A stretch of 64,000 nt of DNA from Candidatus Methylopumilus universalis. Its GTDB lineage: Bacteria > Pseudomonadota > Gammaproteobacteria > Burkholderiales > Methylophilaceae. This document shows, one piece after another, positions 9,307 through 18,249 of the stretch (position 1 is its first letter; every line of letters starts with the position of its first letter). Both the position numbers and the translations under genes were made by a program. The notes beneath the pieces were generated by a model that saw only the letters and a program-made list of their open reading frames with translations, did no database searches and was not told the origin of the DNA. The stretch lies in assembly GCF_006364435.1 (NCBI RefSeq), contig NZ_CP040977.1, positions 992,001 through 1,056,000 of the forward strand. Reading direction: 5' to 3'.

Positions 9307-10116
9307 TTAAACCCAAAGACCTCTGTAATTAAAGCTTTCCGGGCCTTGCCCCCACAGTTCCGCTATAACCTTATCCGCATTTTGATCTAAGCTATTTGTC
9401 CAGAAATGAGTTGTCCCTGAGGCGCTATTTTGATTTAGTAAATCCTTTTCTATTAATACATGTTTTAAATAACTTGCTACTGCATTGCCTGTATCTACAA
9501 TCTTAATATGATCCGGTATTAATGTTTGAATTACGGGCTTTAAAAAAGAATAATGCGTACACCCCAATACTAGGGTATCAATTTTTTCCTTTAAAAGAGG
9601 GTCAATATACTTTTTTAAAAGTGCAATAAGCGCTGGACTCCCTAAATCACCTTGCTCAATAAGTTCAACCAAGCCAAAACATGGCTGCGTAATAAAATGA
9701 ATATCATTACTATGGTGTTCGAGAAGTGCTGAAAATTTTGCACTTAATAAAGTGCCTGATGTTGCCAATATGCCAACTATTTTATTTTTTGACATCAGTG
9801 AGGCGGGCTTAACTGCTGGCTCCATACCTATAATCGGAAAATGAAAGCGTTCTCTAAGTATCTGAATTGAGGCAGCTGTAGCTGTATTACAAGCTACGAC
9901 AATGCACTTAACGTCTTGTTTATTTAAAAAATCAAAAGCAGTTAAGACGCGACGCGTAATTTCTTCGTTTGATTTTTCACCATAAGGTGCAAACTTAGAA
10001 TCTGCAACATAAATGAGATTCTCATGAAGCAAATGCGCTCTTATACACTTAAGAACTGAAATGCCCCCTACTCCGGAATCAATCACACCAATAGCATTAT
10101 TTTGAGATGGAGACAT
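9307..10116 (-). CDS. murI: glutamate racemase
   Basis: Cofactor-independent racemase that makes D-glutamate for peptidoglycan. It has 269 residues. The N-terminal IGVIDSGVGGISVLK and the two catalytic cysteines, C76 in VACNTATA and C186 in LGCTHYSFL, are all present. The gene is monocistronic on the minus strand and divergent from the cobalamin adenosyltransferase gene. Confidence 0.95.
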   Translation of the reverse strand: MSPSQNNAIGVIDSGVGGISVLKCIRAHLLHENLIYVADSKFAPYGEKSNEEITRRVLTAFDFLNKQDVKCIVVACNTATAASIQILRERFHFPIIGMEPAVKPASLMSKNKIVGILATSGTLLSAKFSALLEHHSNDIHFITQPCFGLVELIEQGDLGSPALIALLKKYIDPLLKEKIDTLVLGCTHYSFLKPVIQTLIPDHIKIVDTGNAVASYLKHVLIEKDLLNQNSASGTTHFWTNSLDQNADKVIAELWGQGPESFNYRGLWV

Positions 10117-10195
10117 GGGTTTAATCTAAAGTTTTATTCAAATCTAAATATAGATGATAGCAAGCTTAATGTACAATAGATTGAAAAGGAAAATC

Positions 10196-10744
10196 ATGGG
10201 TTACCGTTTATCAAAAATATTCACCAGGGGTGGAGACAAAGGATCCACAGGCCTCGGCGATGGATCAAAGACCAGTAAATTTAGCGATCGTATCGTAGCC
10301 TTAGGTGCGATAGACGAGCTTAATTCAATGATTGGGCTTATGCTTACAGAAAGTCTCCCGCCAAAAATCAATAAAATTTTAACTGTTGTCCAGCATCACC
10401 TATTTAACTTAGGTGGCGAAATATCAATGCCAGGACACAAAATTATCCTAAAAAATGATGTTCTTGAATTAGAAGAAATTATCACCTCATACAATAAAGA
10501 TTTACCACCCTTGAAAGAATTTATTCTTCCGGGAGGCTCAAGAGCTGCAGCATTTTGTCATATGGCCAGAACAATTTGCAGAAGATCCGAACAAGCTATA
10601 TTTAAACTCAACGCAAAAGATCCGATTAACGCTTACTCTCTTCAGTTTATTAATAGGCTCTCAGATCTTTTATTTGTGCTTGCGAGAGTTATCAATAAAC
10701 ATAAAAAAGTTAAAGACGTTTTTTGGAAAAAAGATATTAGTTAA
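10196..10744 (+). CDS. PduO-type cob(I)alamin adenosyltransferase
   Basis: Transfers the 5'-deoxyadenosyl group of ATP to cob(I)alamin to make adenosylcobalamin. The N-terminal ATP-binding signature TRGGDKGSTGLGDGSK (residues about 9-24) and the later CRRSEQA helix are diagnostic of the PduO type. I start it at ATG 10196, preceded by AAAAGGAAA; the reading frame is open upstream to 10154 but this ATG gives the standard N-terminus MGYRLSKIFTRGG. No other cobalamin gene is in the window. Confidence 0.92.
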   Translation: MGYRLSKIFTRGGDKGSTGLGDGSKTSKFSDRIVALGAIDELNSMIGLMLTESLPPKINKILTVVQHHLFNLGGEISMPGHKIILKNDVLELEEIITSYNKDLPPLKEFILPGGSRAAAFCHMARTICRRSEQAIFKLNAKDPINAYSLQFINRLSDLLFVLARVINKHKKVKDVFWKKDIS

Positions 10745-10759
10745 TACAGATCTTCATTA

Positions 10760-12022
10760 ATGTCATCGACCCCTCCTATACTTAAAGCCTTTTTTAAAAA
10801 ATTTAAAAAAACTAAAAAATCTAACTTTGAAATCGATTTCAAAAAAATTGATATCAGTCTTATCAGCGTTCATGCAATCAAAACCATAGAAGTTCTAGAA
10901 GATAATGGTTTTGAAGCTTACCTTGTAGGAGGAGCAGTCAGAGATCTTCTTTTTGGGATTAAGCCAAAGGACTTTGACGTAGTTACAAACGCTACGCCCG
11001 ATCAAATACATCATTTATTTAGGCGCTCTAGGATGATCGGACGACGTTTCAAATTAGTTCATGTGATATACGGACGAGAAGTCATTGAAGTCTCTACATA
11101 CCGTTCCCAGCAAAAAGAAATTCCTCAGCCTGATGGTTCTATGATTAGGGATGATAATCATTACGGAACCATAGAAGAAGATGCGATGCGACGCGACTTC
11201 ACTATTAATGCAATGTTTTATAGTCCAACGAATCATAAGCTTGTTGATTTTCATGAAGGACTAGAAGATCTTAAACATGGGATTATTCGGATGATTGGCG
11301 ATCCAGAAAAACGCTATCAAGAAGACCCTATTCGTATCTTAAGAGCATTCCGTGTATGTGCAAAACTCAATATGACTCTTCATAACCCTTCAAGAAGTCC
11401 TATAAAAAAAATTATCCCTCTACTTCATGACATTCCTCATTCAAGGCTGTTTGATGAAGTTATTAAATTTTTCTTAACAGGTCACGCATTAAACAGCTAT
11501 AAAGTAATGCAAGATGAAAGTATCTACTCACAGTTTTTCTTATCACCAACATTTAAATCAGAAGAAATTAATCTTTTCATTTCGAATGGCCTTAAAAATA
11601 CTGACTTAAGAATTAACCAAGACAAGTCATGTAACCCGAGTTTCTTATTTTCATTTTTATTGTGGCATCAAGTTCATTTATTGTGGGACCAATACAAAGT
11701 CGAGCTTAAACATTCTATAGCCGGCCTTAACCAAGCGATTGATGAAGTGATCGAAAAACAAATTAAACTTTTCCCTATTCATAAACGCTTCACAATTACT
11801 ATGAAAGAAATATGGCGATTGCAGCCACGATTTGAAAATCAATCTCCAAAAAAAATATACCGATTATTGCTTCATCCAAGATTCAGGGCTGCTTATGACT
11901 TTATGCTATTGCGATGTCAATCTAATCAGCTTGATCAGAGTATCGGCATATGGTGGACAAGTTTTATTGATGCTGATCACCATGAAAAATCATTAATGGT
12001 TAAACAACTTACCCGCAAATAA
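10760..12022 (+). CDS. pcnB: poly(A) polymerase I
   Basis: Class II nucleotidyltransferase of 420 residues that adds 3' poly(A) tails to RNA for decay. The catalytic head has YLVGGAVRDLLFG and KDFDVVTNATPDQI (the DxD carboxylates), followed by RRDFTINAMFY and the RNA-binding RILRAFRVCAKL region. A lysine-rich N-terminal extension of about 30 residues (FKKFKKTKKSNF) and the context before folK favour PcnB over the CCA-adding enzyme. It lies in a run folK-dNK-panB-panC. Confidence 0.9.
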   Translation: MSSTPPILKAFFKKFKKTKKSNFEIDFKKIDISLISVHAIKTIEVLEDNGFEAYLVGGAVRDLLFGIKPKDFDVVTNATPDQIHHLFRRSRMIGRRFKLVHVIYGREVIEVSTYRSQQKEIPQPDGSMIRDDNHYGTIEEDAMRRDFTINAMFYSPTNHKLVDFHEGLEDLKHGIIRMIGDPEKRYQEDPIRILRAFRVCAKLNMTLHNPSRSPIKKIIPLLHDIPHSRLFDEVIKFFLTGHALNSYKVMQDESIYSQFFLSPTFKSEEINLFISNGLKNTDLRINQDKSCNPSFLFSFLLWHQVHLLWDQYKVELKHSIAGLNQAIDEVIEKQIKLFPIHKRFTITMKEIWRLQPRFENQSPKKIYRLLLHPRFRAAYDFMLLRCQSNQLDQSIGIWWTSFIDADHHEKSLMVKQLTRK

Positions 12023-12028
12023 TCAAAG

Positions 12029-12514
12029 ATGGGCACCTTAGCTTACATTGCAATAGGAAGTAATCTTGCAAATCCACTAAATCAAGTTACCTCTGCATTC
12101 AATGAAATTGGAAACATGCCCAAAAGCAGACTTATAAAAAAATCAAGTTGCTATAGCAGTTCGCCTCTAGGTTATAAAGACCAACCCGACTTTATAAATG
12201 CTGTAGTATCAATTGAAACTGATCTCAGCCCTCATCAGCTCTTAGCGGAACTACAAATGATAGAAATCTCACACAAAAGAGAGCGTCCATTCCCTAACGC
12301 GCCTAGAACGCTTGATTTAGATATTCTTCTTTATGGGGACATGAGGCTGGTTGAGCCTAAACTTACGATACCGCATCCAAGAATGCATGAGCGGGCCTTT
12401 GTTATTTTCCCCTTACAAGAAATTAATGAAAATATTTCTATTCCCCCTTTCGGAGATATCGCTAAAATAGCCAAAGGATTAGACCCAGAAAATACTAAAC
12501 GCATAACTCTATGA
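12029..12514 (+). CDS. folK: 2-amino-4-hydroxy-6-hydroxymethyldihydropteridine pyrophosphokinase
   Basis: Folate pathway enzyme that pyrophosphorylates the pterin alcohol before condensation with p-aminobenzoate. It has 161 residues. The N-terminal AYIAIGSNLANP and the HPPK signature RTLDLDILLYGD (about residues 94-105) are clear. It overlaps the following kinase gene by four bases and follows pcnB by six bases. Confidence 0.95.
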   Translation: MGTLAYIAIGSNLANPLNQVTSAFNEIGNMPKSRLIKKSSCYSSSPLGYKDQPDFINAVVSIETDLSPHQLLAELQMIEISHKRERPFPNAPRTLDLDILLYGDMRLVEPKLTIPHPRMHERAFVIFPLQEINENISIPPFGDIAKIAKGLDPENTKRITL

Positions 12515-13158
12515 ATATTTTTGATAGATTTCCTTATATCGTAGTTGAAGGGCCTATTGGCTCAGGAAAATCAACGCTAGCAAAAATTTTAGCTGACCGA
12601 TTTTCAGTCAATTTTTTAAGCGAAAAAGCCGAAAAAAATCCTTTTTTGCCAAAGTTTTATGAAGACATGAAGCGCTATGCTTTATCAACTCAGTTATTTT
12701 TTCTTTTTCAAAGAGCGGATCAGATCCAAAAAATTTCACAGATAGATATGTTTAAAGAATCAACGATTGCTGACTTTTTTCTTGAAAAAGATCCTATCTT
12801 TGCAAAAATTAATTTAGATCAAGAAGAGTTTAATCTTTACCATCAAATCTTTTCCCACTTGCAATTAAAAGCTCCAAAACCAGATCTCATTATTTATATT
12901 CAAACATCGATAGAAACTCTAGAAAAAAGAATTAAAGATAGAAGTATTGATTTTGAGATGGATATTTCAACTGAATATTTAGAAGCGATTGCTGAATCAT
13001 ATAGCCAATTTTTTCATAGCTATGATCACTCACCTGTTTTAATTCTTAACAATGAAAATTTAAATATTCTCAAAGATAAAAATGCAATTGATCTCTTGGT
13101 TGAACGAATCATGAACATCAAAAGTAATCGTGAGTTTTTTAATCCTCAGCTTCTATGA
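12511..13158 (+). CDS. deoxynucleoside kinase (dGK/dAK family)
   Basis: A 215-residue P-loop kinase. The Walker A motif is GPIGSGKST at residues 14-22. The lid-type motif and the DRSIDFEMD region match deoxyadenosine/deoxyguanosine kinases of the dNK family, which salvage deoxynucleosides. In betaproteobacteria such a gene often lies between folK and panB, as here. It overlaps both neighbours by four bases, so translation is probably coupled. The nucleoside specificity cannot be read from sequence. Confidence 0.85.
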   Translation: MNIFDRFPYIVVEGPIGSGKSTLAKILADRFSVNFLSEKAEKNPFLPKFYEDMKRYALSTQLFFLFQRADQIQKISQIDMFKESTIADFFLEKDPIFAKINLDQEEFNLYHQIFSHLQLKAPKPDLIIYIQTSIETLEKRIKDRSIDFEMDISTEYLEAIAESYSQFFHSYDHSPVLILNNENLNILKDKNAIDLLVERIMNIKSNREFFNPQLL

Positions 13159-13910
13159 ACTCAATACCTCTTAAATCTACAGTAAAAAATGGTAAAAAAA
13201 TTACTATTCTCACTTGCTACGATGCATCTTTTGCAATGCTCTTAGAGTCAATAGAAGTTGATGCTATTTTAGTGGGAGATTCTCTGGGTATGTTTATTAA
13301 GGGCGATGTGAATACGCATGATGTTTCTTTAAACGATATGATTTATCACACGAGAGCGGTCGCGCAGGGTGCTAAATCTACACTCATTATCAGTGATCTA
13401 CCTATCCATACTTATGAGACCAATGACCTTGCATACAAAAGTGCCATAGCGCTTATTGAAGCAGGGGCACATATGGTTAAGCTCGAGGGTGGTGCATCAT
13501 TGGCATCTATCGTTAGCCACTTAAAAACAAAAAATATTAAAGTATGTGGTCATATAGGATATATGCCACAAAGCATTAAAGATATGGATAGCAATGAAAT
13601 TCAAACTTCATTAGAAAAAACTCTAAAAACTATTGTTGAGGATGCAAAAGCGCTTGAGAAATCTGGGGCCGATATGTTGGTGCTATCTTCTGTCCCTGAG
13701 GATGTTGCCAAGAGAATTACGCAAGAAATATCTATTCCGACGATTGGATTTCACTCGGGCTCATCATGCGATGGCGAGGTTTTTATTTTGTATGATTTAT
13801 TAATAAATTCGAATACATCTCATGATCTTTATTTAAACAAAACATCCGCACCAAGTAAAAATAGCGACGTCAAAAACCTTCTTTTGCAGTTCATGAAAAA
13901 TCATTCTTAA
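13155..13910 (+). CDS. panB: 3-methyl-2-oxobutanoate hydroxymethyltransferase
   Basis: First committed enzyme of pantothenate synthesis; it transfers a hydroxymethyl group from methylene-tetrahydrofolate to ketoisovalerate. Conserved parts are ILTCYDASFAMLLE, ILVGDSLGMFIKG (metal ligand Asp) and VKLEGG. At 251 residues it is slightly shorter than the usual 260-275. The ketoisovalerate substrate links it to the IlvE pathway. It is followed by panC after three bases. Confidence 0.95.
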   Translation: MNSIPLKSTVKNGKKITILTCYDASFAMLLESIEVDAILVGDSLGMFIKGDVNTHDVSLNDMIYHTRAVAQGAKSTLIISDLPIHTYETNDLAYKSAIALIEAGAHMVKLEGGASLASIVSHLKTKNIKVCGHIGYMPQSIKDMDSNEIQTSLEKTLKTIVEDAKALEKSGADMLVLSSVPEDVAKRITQEISIPTIGFHSGSSCDGEVFILYDLLINSNTSHDLYLNKTSAPSKNSDVKNLLLQFMKNHS

Positions 13911-13913
13911 AGT

Positions 13914-14750
13914 ATGGATGTCATTCATACTCAAAACCAATTAATTCAAACATTAAAGGGATTAACACATATTGCTTTTGTGCCTACCATGGGGAATCTC
14001 CATGAAGGCCACATTAAACTCATTCAAGAAGCATCAAAAGTTTCAAGAAATATTGTAGTGAGCATTTTTATTAATCCACTTCAATTTAACTCAAAAGAAG
14101 ACTTTAAAAATTATCCGCGGACATTAAAAGAAGACTTATCTATACTTAAAGAATTGGACATACCTTTCGTATTTGCTCCATCCGAAGAAGATATTCTTGA
14201 TTCATTAGAAACAATTGAAATTAAGCTCCCTGGCATTGCAAACGATTTGTGTGGAAAATTTAGACCAGGGCATTTTAATGGCGTTGCCACTATTGTCTGT
14301 AAATTATTTAACCTTATTCAGCCCGACATAGCTTTTTTTGGAAAAAAGGATTTTCAACAACTTTTTTTGATTAAAGCATTGGTAAAACAGCTTAACTATC
14401 CTATTGAAATTGTTGGAATCGATACAGTTCGAGATCATGACGGCCTAGCAAAAAGCTCAAGAAATAATTTACTTTCCCAGGAAGATAGAAAAAAAGCCCC
14501 TCAATTATTTGAGCAATTGAATACTATGAAGGAAAAGGTGATACAAAAAACTTCTTCATTTAAAGAAATTGAAGCGCACGCATTGAGCGTATTAAATACT
14601 TCTGGATGGTCAGTCGATTATCTATCGATTCGCTCAGCTCAATCACTTGAAAATCCAGTTCATGATGAAAATCAGATAGTTATTTTAGGAGCCGCCACCC
14701 TAGGGTCTGTTCGCCTCATTGATAATATTGAATTTTGCATCCAGGATTGA
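13914..14750 (+). CDS. panC: pantothenate synthetase (pantoate-beta-alanine ligase)
   Basis: Joins pantoate and beta-alanine with ATP. It has 278 residues. The nucleotidyltransferase HxGH motif is FVPTMGNLHEGH (H30, H33), and KSSRNNLLS is the KMSKS-like loop. It is the last gene of the folK-dNK-panB-panC run; panD follows after a 49-base gap with its own likely promoter. Confidence 0.95.
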   Translation: MDVIHTQNQLIQTLKGLTHIAFVPTMGNLHEGHIKLIQEASKVSRNIVVSIFINPLQFNSKEDFKNYPRTLKEDLSILKELDIPFVFAPSEEDILDSLETIEIKLPGIANDLCGKFRPGHFNGVATIVCKLFNLIQPDIAFFGKKDFQQLFLIKALVKQLNYPIEIVGIDTVRDHDGLAKSSRNNLLSQEDRKKAPQLFEQLNTMKEKVIQKTSSFKEIEAHALSVLNTSGWSVDYLSIRSAQSLENPVHDENQIVILGAATLGSVRLIDNIEFCIQD

Positions 14751-14762
14751 ACTGGCTATAAT
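14734..14762 (+). promoter_or_regulatory. candidate sigma70 promoter upstream of panD
   Basis: A perfect -10 hexamer TATAAT (14757-14762) with a weak -35 TTTGCA (14734-14739) at 17-base spacing. It lies across the end of panC and could drive panD-rsfS-rlmH-phr. This is a sequence match only. Confidence 0.45.
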
Positions 14763-14799
14763 AGAACATCCTATATACCTGGTTTTGTAGTCCAAATAT

Positions 14800-15180
14800 A
14801 TGCAAAGAATCATGCTCAAATCTAAACTTCATCGCGTTCAAGTTACGCACTCAGAACTTGAATATGAGGGCTCATGTGCGATTGATGAAACATTGCTTGA
14901 GGCAGCTCAAATTAGAGAATACGAGCAAATTGCTATCTACAATATTACGAACGGTGAACGTTTTACAACTTATGCTATTAGGGCACAAAGAAATTCAGGT
15001 GTTATTTCGATTAATGGAGCAGCAGCGCACAAAGCTAACCCTGGTGACCTTATTATTATTGCAACCTATGCAAATTACTCTGAGCTAGAGCTAGAAAAAT
15101 ACAAACCAGCGCTTATTTACGTTAACGAAAAAAACCAGATTATTGCAAAAAAAGATTTTATTCAGATTCAGGCTGCTTAA
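14800..15180 (+). CDS. panD: aspartate 1-decarboxylase precursor
   Basis: Pyruvoyl enzyme that makes beta-alanine from aspartate for PanC. The 126-residue precursor self-cleaves between G24 and S25 in [10 protein letters not shown], leaving a pyruvoyl group on the new N-terminus; the site is intact. The N-terminal [13 protein letters not shown] is typical; two in-frame ATG codons (14800 and 14812) are possible starts, and the first matches the usual four-residue N-terminal lead. panB, panC and panD together give a complete route from ketoisovalerate and aspartate. Confidence 0.95.
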   Translation: MQRIMLKSKLHRVQVTHSELEYEGSCAIDETLLEAAQIREYEQIAIYNITNGERFTTYAIRAQRNSGVISINGAAAHKANPGDLIIIATYANYSELELEKYKPALIYVNEKNQIIAKKDFIQIQAA

Positions 15181-15186
15181 TCAGCA

Positions 15187-15546
15187 ATGACCTTGAATGA
15201 TATTAAAAAAGCGGTAGTTGAGGCGCTTGAAGATATTAAAGCGTTTGATATTGAAGTGATTGATGTAAGAAAAATTACTACGGTTACAAGCTTTATGGTG
15301 GTCGCAAGTGCCAACTCAACGAGACAAACAAAAGCTCTCGCTCACAATGTTTGCGAAAAAATGAAGTCGCTTAATATTCATATTAATGGGGTTGAGGGTG
15401 AAAAAGAAGGTGAATGGGTTCTAGTGGATGTGGATGATGTCATTGTGCATATCATGCTCCCTACTACACGTGCCTATTATAATCTTGAGCAGTTGTGGAT
15501 AGAGCCGCCAAAAAAATCTCCAAAAAAAATTAATTCGCTTCATTGA
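15187..15546 (+). CDS. rsfS: ribosomal silencing factor RsfS
   Basis: A 119-residue Iojap/DUF143 protein that binds ribosomal protein uL14 and blocks subunit joining in stationary phase or starvation. The family sequence VASANSTRQTKALAHNV and the C-terminal GEWVLVDVDDVIVHIM are clear. It overlaps rlmH by four bases, the usual rsfS-rlmH pair. The gene nadD, often just upstream in other species, is replaced here by panD. Confidence 0.94.
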   Translation: MTLNDIKKAVVEALEDIKAFDIEVIDVRKITTVTSFMVVASANSTRQTKALAHNVCEKMKSLNIHINGVEGEKEGEWVLVDVDDVIVHIMLPTTRAYYNLEQLWIEPPKKSPKKINSLH

Positions 15547-16004
15547 AAATTAAAATCATCTCAATTGGCAATAAAATGCCAGGCTGGATTAACGAAGCTT
15601 TTGACGGATACATTTCAAAGCTCAATCACGATTTTTCTCCTCAGCTCGTAGAAATCAAACCAGAAAAAAAATTTGACTCCATAGAGCAAAAAAAAATGAG
15701 TGAGGCTGAAAAAATTTTATCTCATCTCGACAAAGAATTTTTAATTGTGCTTGATGAAAAGGGAGCCCAGTTTACATCGCAAGAGCTGGCTCAAAAATTA
15801 AATCATTGGTCAGAACATTTCAAACATATTGCGTTTGTGATTGGGGGTGCTGATGGCATACATGATGACGTTCTTCAAAAAGCCAATCTTACATGGAGCC
15901 TATCCAAATCAACATTCCCCCACGCTCTTGTAAGGGTCTTAGTGGCAGAGCAGTTATATCGAGCCCACTCAATTTTAGAAAATCATCCTTATCATCGTGA
16001 ATAA
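15543..16004 (+). CDS. rlmH: 23S rRNA (pseudouridine1915-N3)-methyltransferase
   Basis: SPOUT-family methyltransferase of 153 residues that modifies pseudouridine 1915 in helix 69 of 23S rRNA. The SAM-binding knot region is FVIGGADGIHDDV followed by LSKSTFPHALVRVLVAEQLYRA and the C-terminal YHRE. It starts with TTG, overlapping rsfS by four bases; no other start gives the standard N-terminus KIKIISIGNKMP. Confidence 0.95.
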   Translation: MKIKIISIGNKMPGWINEAFDGYISKLNHDFSPQLVEIKPEKKFDSIEQKKMSEAEKILSHLDKEFLIVLDEKGAQFTSQELAQKLNHWSEHFKHIAFVIGGADGIHDDVLQKANLTWSLSKSTFPHALVRVLVAEQLYRAHSILENHPYHRE

Positions 16005-17403
16005 AAAATATAACAATTCACTTGTTTGGTTTAGAAGAGATTTGCGTGATTATGATCATGCTGCTCTTTCTCATGCGCTTCAAGAGTCTAAACAAGTTTT
16101 TTGTATTTTTATTTTTGATAAAGAAATTTTAGATGCGTTAAAAAATAAAGAAGATAGACGTGTCGAATTTATTTGGGAAAGCATTAAAGAACTTAAAGAA
16201 AGTTTTATCCAAAAAAAATCTGATTTAATTGTGATGCATAGCTTGGCTTCTGATGCAATTTCTCGTGTCATTGATCAATTTAAGATCGAAGCAATTTATA
16301 CCAACAAAGATTATGAACCTCAAGCTATCAAACGAGATGAAGAAATAAAAAATATAGCGATTAAAAAAAATGTCGTATTTTATGGCTTTAAAGATCAGGT
16401 AATTTTTGAACAAGATGAGATTCTAACTGCGCTCGATAAGCCGTATACTGTTTTTACGCCTTACAAAAATAATTATTTAAAAAAACTTACTCAAACTACG
16501 ATACCTCGCTTCGACATTGAGCCGTTTATCGAAAATCTTGCTCAATTTAAATCCGATCCACTATTGAGCCTCGAGGACATGGGATTTAAAAAAACCAATC
16601 TTCATCAAATAAAAATTCATACCGGTATGACGGGGGGAAAATTACTCGCCGAGGATTTTAAAGAGAGAATAGCGCTCTACAAAAAAACGCGTGATTTCCC
16701 AGCGGTTAAAGGTGTCTCATACCTTTCTGTCCACTTACGATTTGGCACGCTATCGATAAGACAGCTTGTTCGGCTAACTCAAGAGTCTTTTAGCGAAGGC
16801 GCTGAAACATGGCTTAATGAATTGATTTGGCGTGAATTTTATTTTCAAATTCTATTTCATCGTCCAGACGTAGCGCTTGGTAGAGCTTTCAAAAAAGATT
16901 ATGAATCGATCGCTTTTGAAAATAACGCTGAATATTTCAAGGCATGGACAGAAGGCCAAACTGGATTTCCTATTGTAGACGCTGCGATGAGGCAACTTAA
17001 CCAAACAGGCTTTATGCATAATCGACTTAGAATGATTGCCGCTTCTTTTTTAGTCAAAGATCTTCTTGTTGATTGGCGATGGGGCGAAGCCTATTTTGCA
17101 GAAAAGCTTATTGATTTTGACTTAAGTGCTAATAACGGCGGTTGGCAATGGGCAGCCTCTACAGGTTGTGATGCTCAACCATGGTTTAGGATTTTTAACC
17201 CAATTACGCAGTCCTTAAGATTCGATCCTCAAGGTAAATTTATTAAAAAATATATCCCTGAGCTTGATCATTGCAGTGATGATGAGATTCACGCTCCATG
17301 GCTTAGTCAAAACGCTCATAAAATAAGCTACCCAAAGCCCATCATTGATCATGCCTCCCAAAGAGTTAAAGCGCTGGCCCTTTATAAATCTGTCAAAAAC
17401 TAG
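15997..17403 (+). CDS. phrB: deoxyribodipyrimidine photo-lyase
   Basis: Light-driven flavoprotein of 468 residues that repairs cyclobutane pyrimidine dimers. The N-terminal antenna-binding Rossmann domain begins SLVWFRRDLRDYDHAAL. The FAD-binding helical domain contains WLNELIWREFYFQIL, TGFPIVDAAMRQL, MHNRLRMIAASFL and NNGGWQWAASTGCDAQPWFRIFNP (the last read in overlapping parts). The start is GTG, overlapping rlmH by eight bases. Presence fits a surface-water lifestyle, which is an inference. Confidence 0.94.
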   Translation: MNKKYNNSLVWFRRDLRDYDHAALSHALQESKQVFCIFIFDKEILDALKNKEDRRVEFIWESIKELKESFIQKKSDLIVMHSLASDAISRVIDQFKIEAIYTNKDYEPQAIKRDEEIKNIAIKKNVVFYGFKDQVIFEQDEILTALDKPYTVFTPYKNNYLKKLTQTTIPRFDIEPFIENLAQFKSDPLLSLEDMGFKKTNLHQIKIHTGMTGGKLLAEDFKERIALYKKTRDFPAVKGVSYLSVHLRFGTLSIRQLVRLTQESFSEGAETWLNELIWREFYFQILFHRPDVALGRAFKKDYESIAFENNAEYFKAWTEGQTGFPIVDAAMRQLNQTGFMHNRLRMIAASFLVKDLLVDWRWGEAYFAEKLIDFDLSANNGGWQWAASTGCDAQPWFRIFNPITQSLRFDPQGKFIKKYIPELDHCSDDEIHAPWLSQNAHKISYPKPIIDHASQRVKALALYKSVKN

Positions 17404-17515
17404 GCTGTTGTTTTTATGCTACGCCAATAGCCTCTAGGCTTTAATTTTCAATAAGTTATAGACAAAAAAACAACATTAATAGATAATTTGTCTAACATTA
17501 ATGCGCCTTTTAGAC

Positions 17516-18238
17516 ATGACAAAATACATCAGCAAATTCCTCGTTGCAATCTTAGTTACTTTCGTCATGTTTGGTTGTGCTTCACAACAAAACAAAGACC
17601 CTCTCGAAGGCCTTAATCGTACAGTTTACAAATTTAATGATGTCGTTGACAAAGTGGCATTAAAACCTGTGGCTCAGGGCTACCAAGCAATTACGCCCAC
17701 CCCTGTCCAAACAGGCGTGAGTAACTTCTTTAAAAATATCTTTGATGTCGTAACACTCGTAAACGAATTGTTCCAATTTAAATTCAAGCAAGCTGCTAAT
17801 ACAACGGGTCGAGTAGCCTTAAATACAACCGTGGGTGTGCTTGGCCTATTTGATGTCCATTCAAAAATAGGTGGCGCTCGTACAAAAGAAGATTTTGGTC
17901 AAACGCTTGGTTACTATGGTTTTGATAGTGGAGCATATTTAGTTCTGCCTTTCTTTGGTCCATCAAGCACCAGAGACGGCATTGGGTTGGCAACTGATGC
18001 ATTCTTCTTTAATCCAATTGGTTATATCAATGATGACCCTGCAAGATGGGCTTTAATTGGAGCAGCTATAATTGATAGACGCGCCCAACTTATGGATGAC
18101 ATCGATATTCGAGATAAATCATTCGATCCTTATGCCTATATGCGAGATAGCTATATGCAAAACAGAGAAAACTTAGTTAAAGATGGCGTAGAAGATCCAA
18201 GTGGCGTTAAACCTTACACCATGCCTCTTGGCAACTAA
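17516..18238 (+). CDS. mlaA: MlaA (VacJ) outer-membrane lipoprotein
   Basis: Outer-membrane component of the Mla system, which moves misplaced phospholipids from the outer leaflet back toward the inner membrane. A lipoprotein signal ends VMFGCAS. The family hallmark DPLEGLNRTVYKFND follows directly after the signal, then FFGPSSTRDGIG and FDPYAYMRDSY. I prefer ATG 17516 (MTKYISKFLV, 240 residues) over ATG 17501, which adds five residues before the signal peptide. The partner genes mlaBCDEF are not in the window. Confidence 0.93.
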   Translation: MTKYISKFLVAILVTFVMFGCASQQNKDPLEGLNRTVYKFNDVVDKVALKPVAQGYQAITPTPVQTGVSNFFKNIFDVVTLVNELFQFKFKQAANTTGRVALNTTVGVLGLFDVHSKIGGARTKEDFGQTLGYYGFDSGAYLVLPFFGPSSTRDGIGLATDAFFFNPIGYINDDPARWALIGAAIIDRRAQLMDDIDIRDKSFDPYAYMRDSYMQNRENLVKDGVEDPSGVKPYTMPLGN

Positions 18239-18249
18239 TTAGCCTTTTA

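Noticed and set aside
17404-17515. Terminator in the AGCCTCTAGGCT palindrome after the photolyase gene
   Set aside because: The loop would be only two to four bases and the T-run is poor; not supported.
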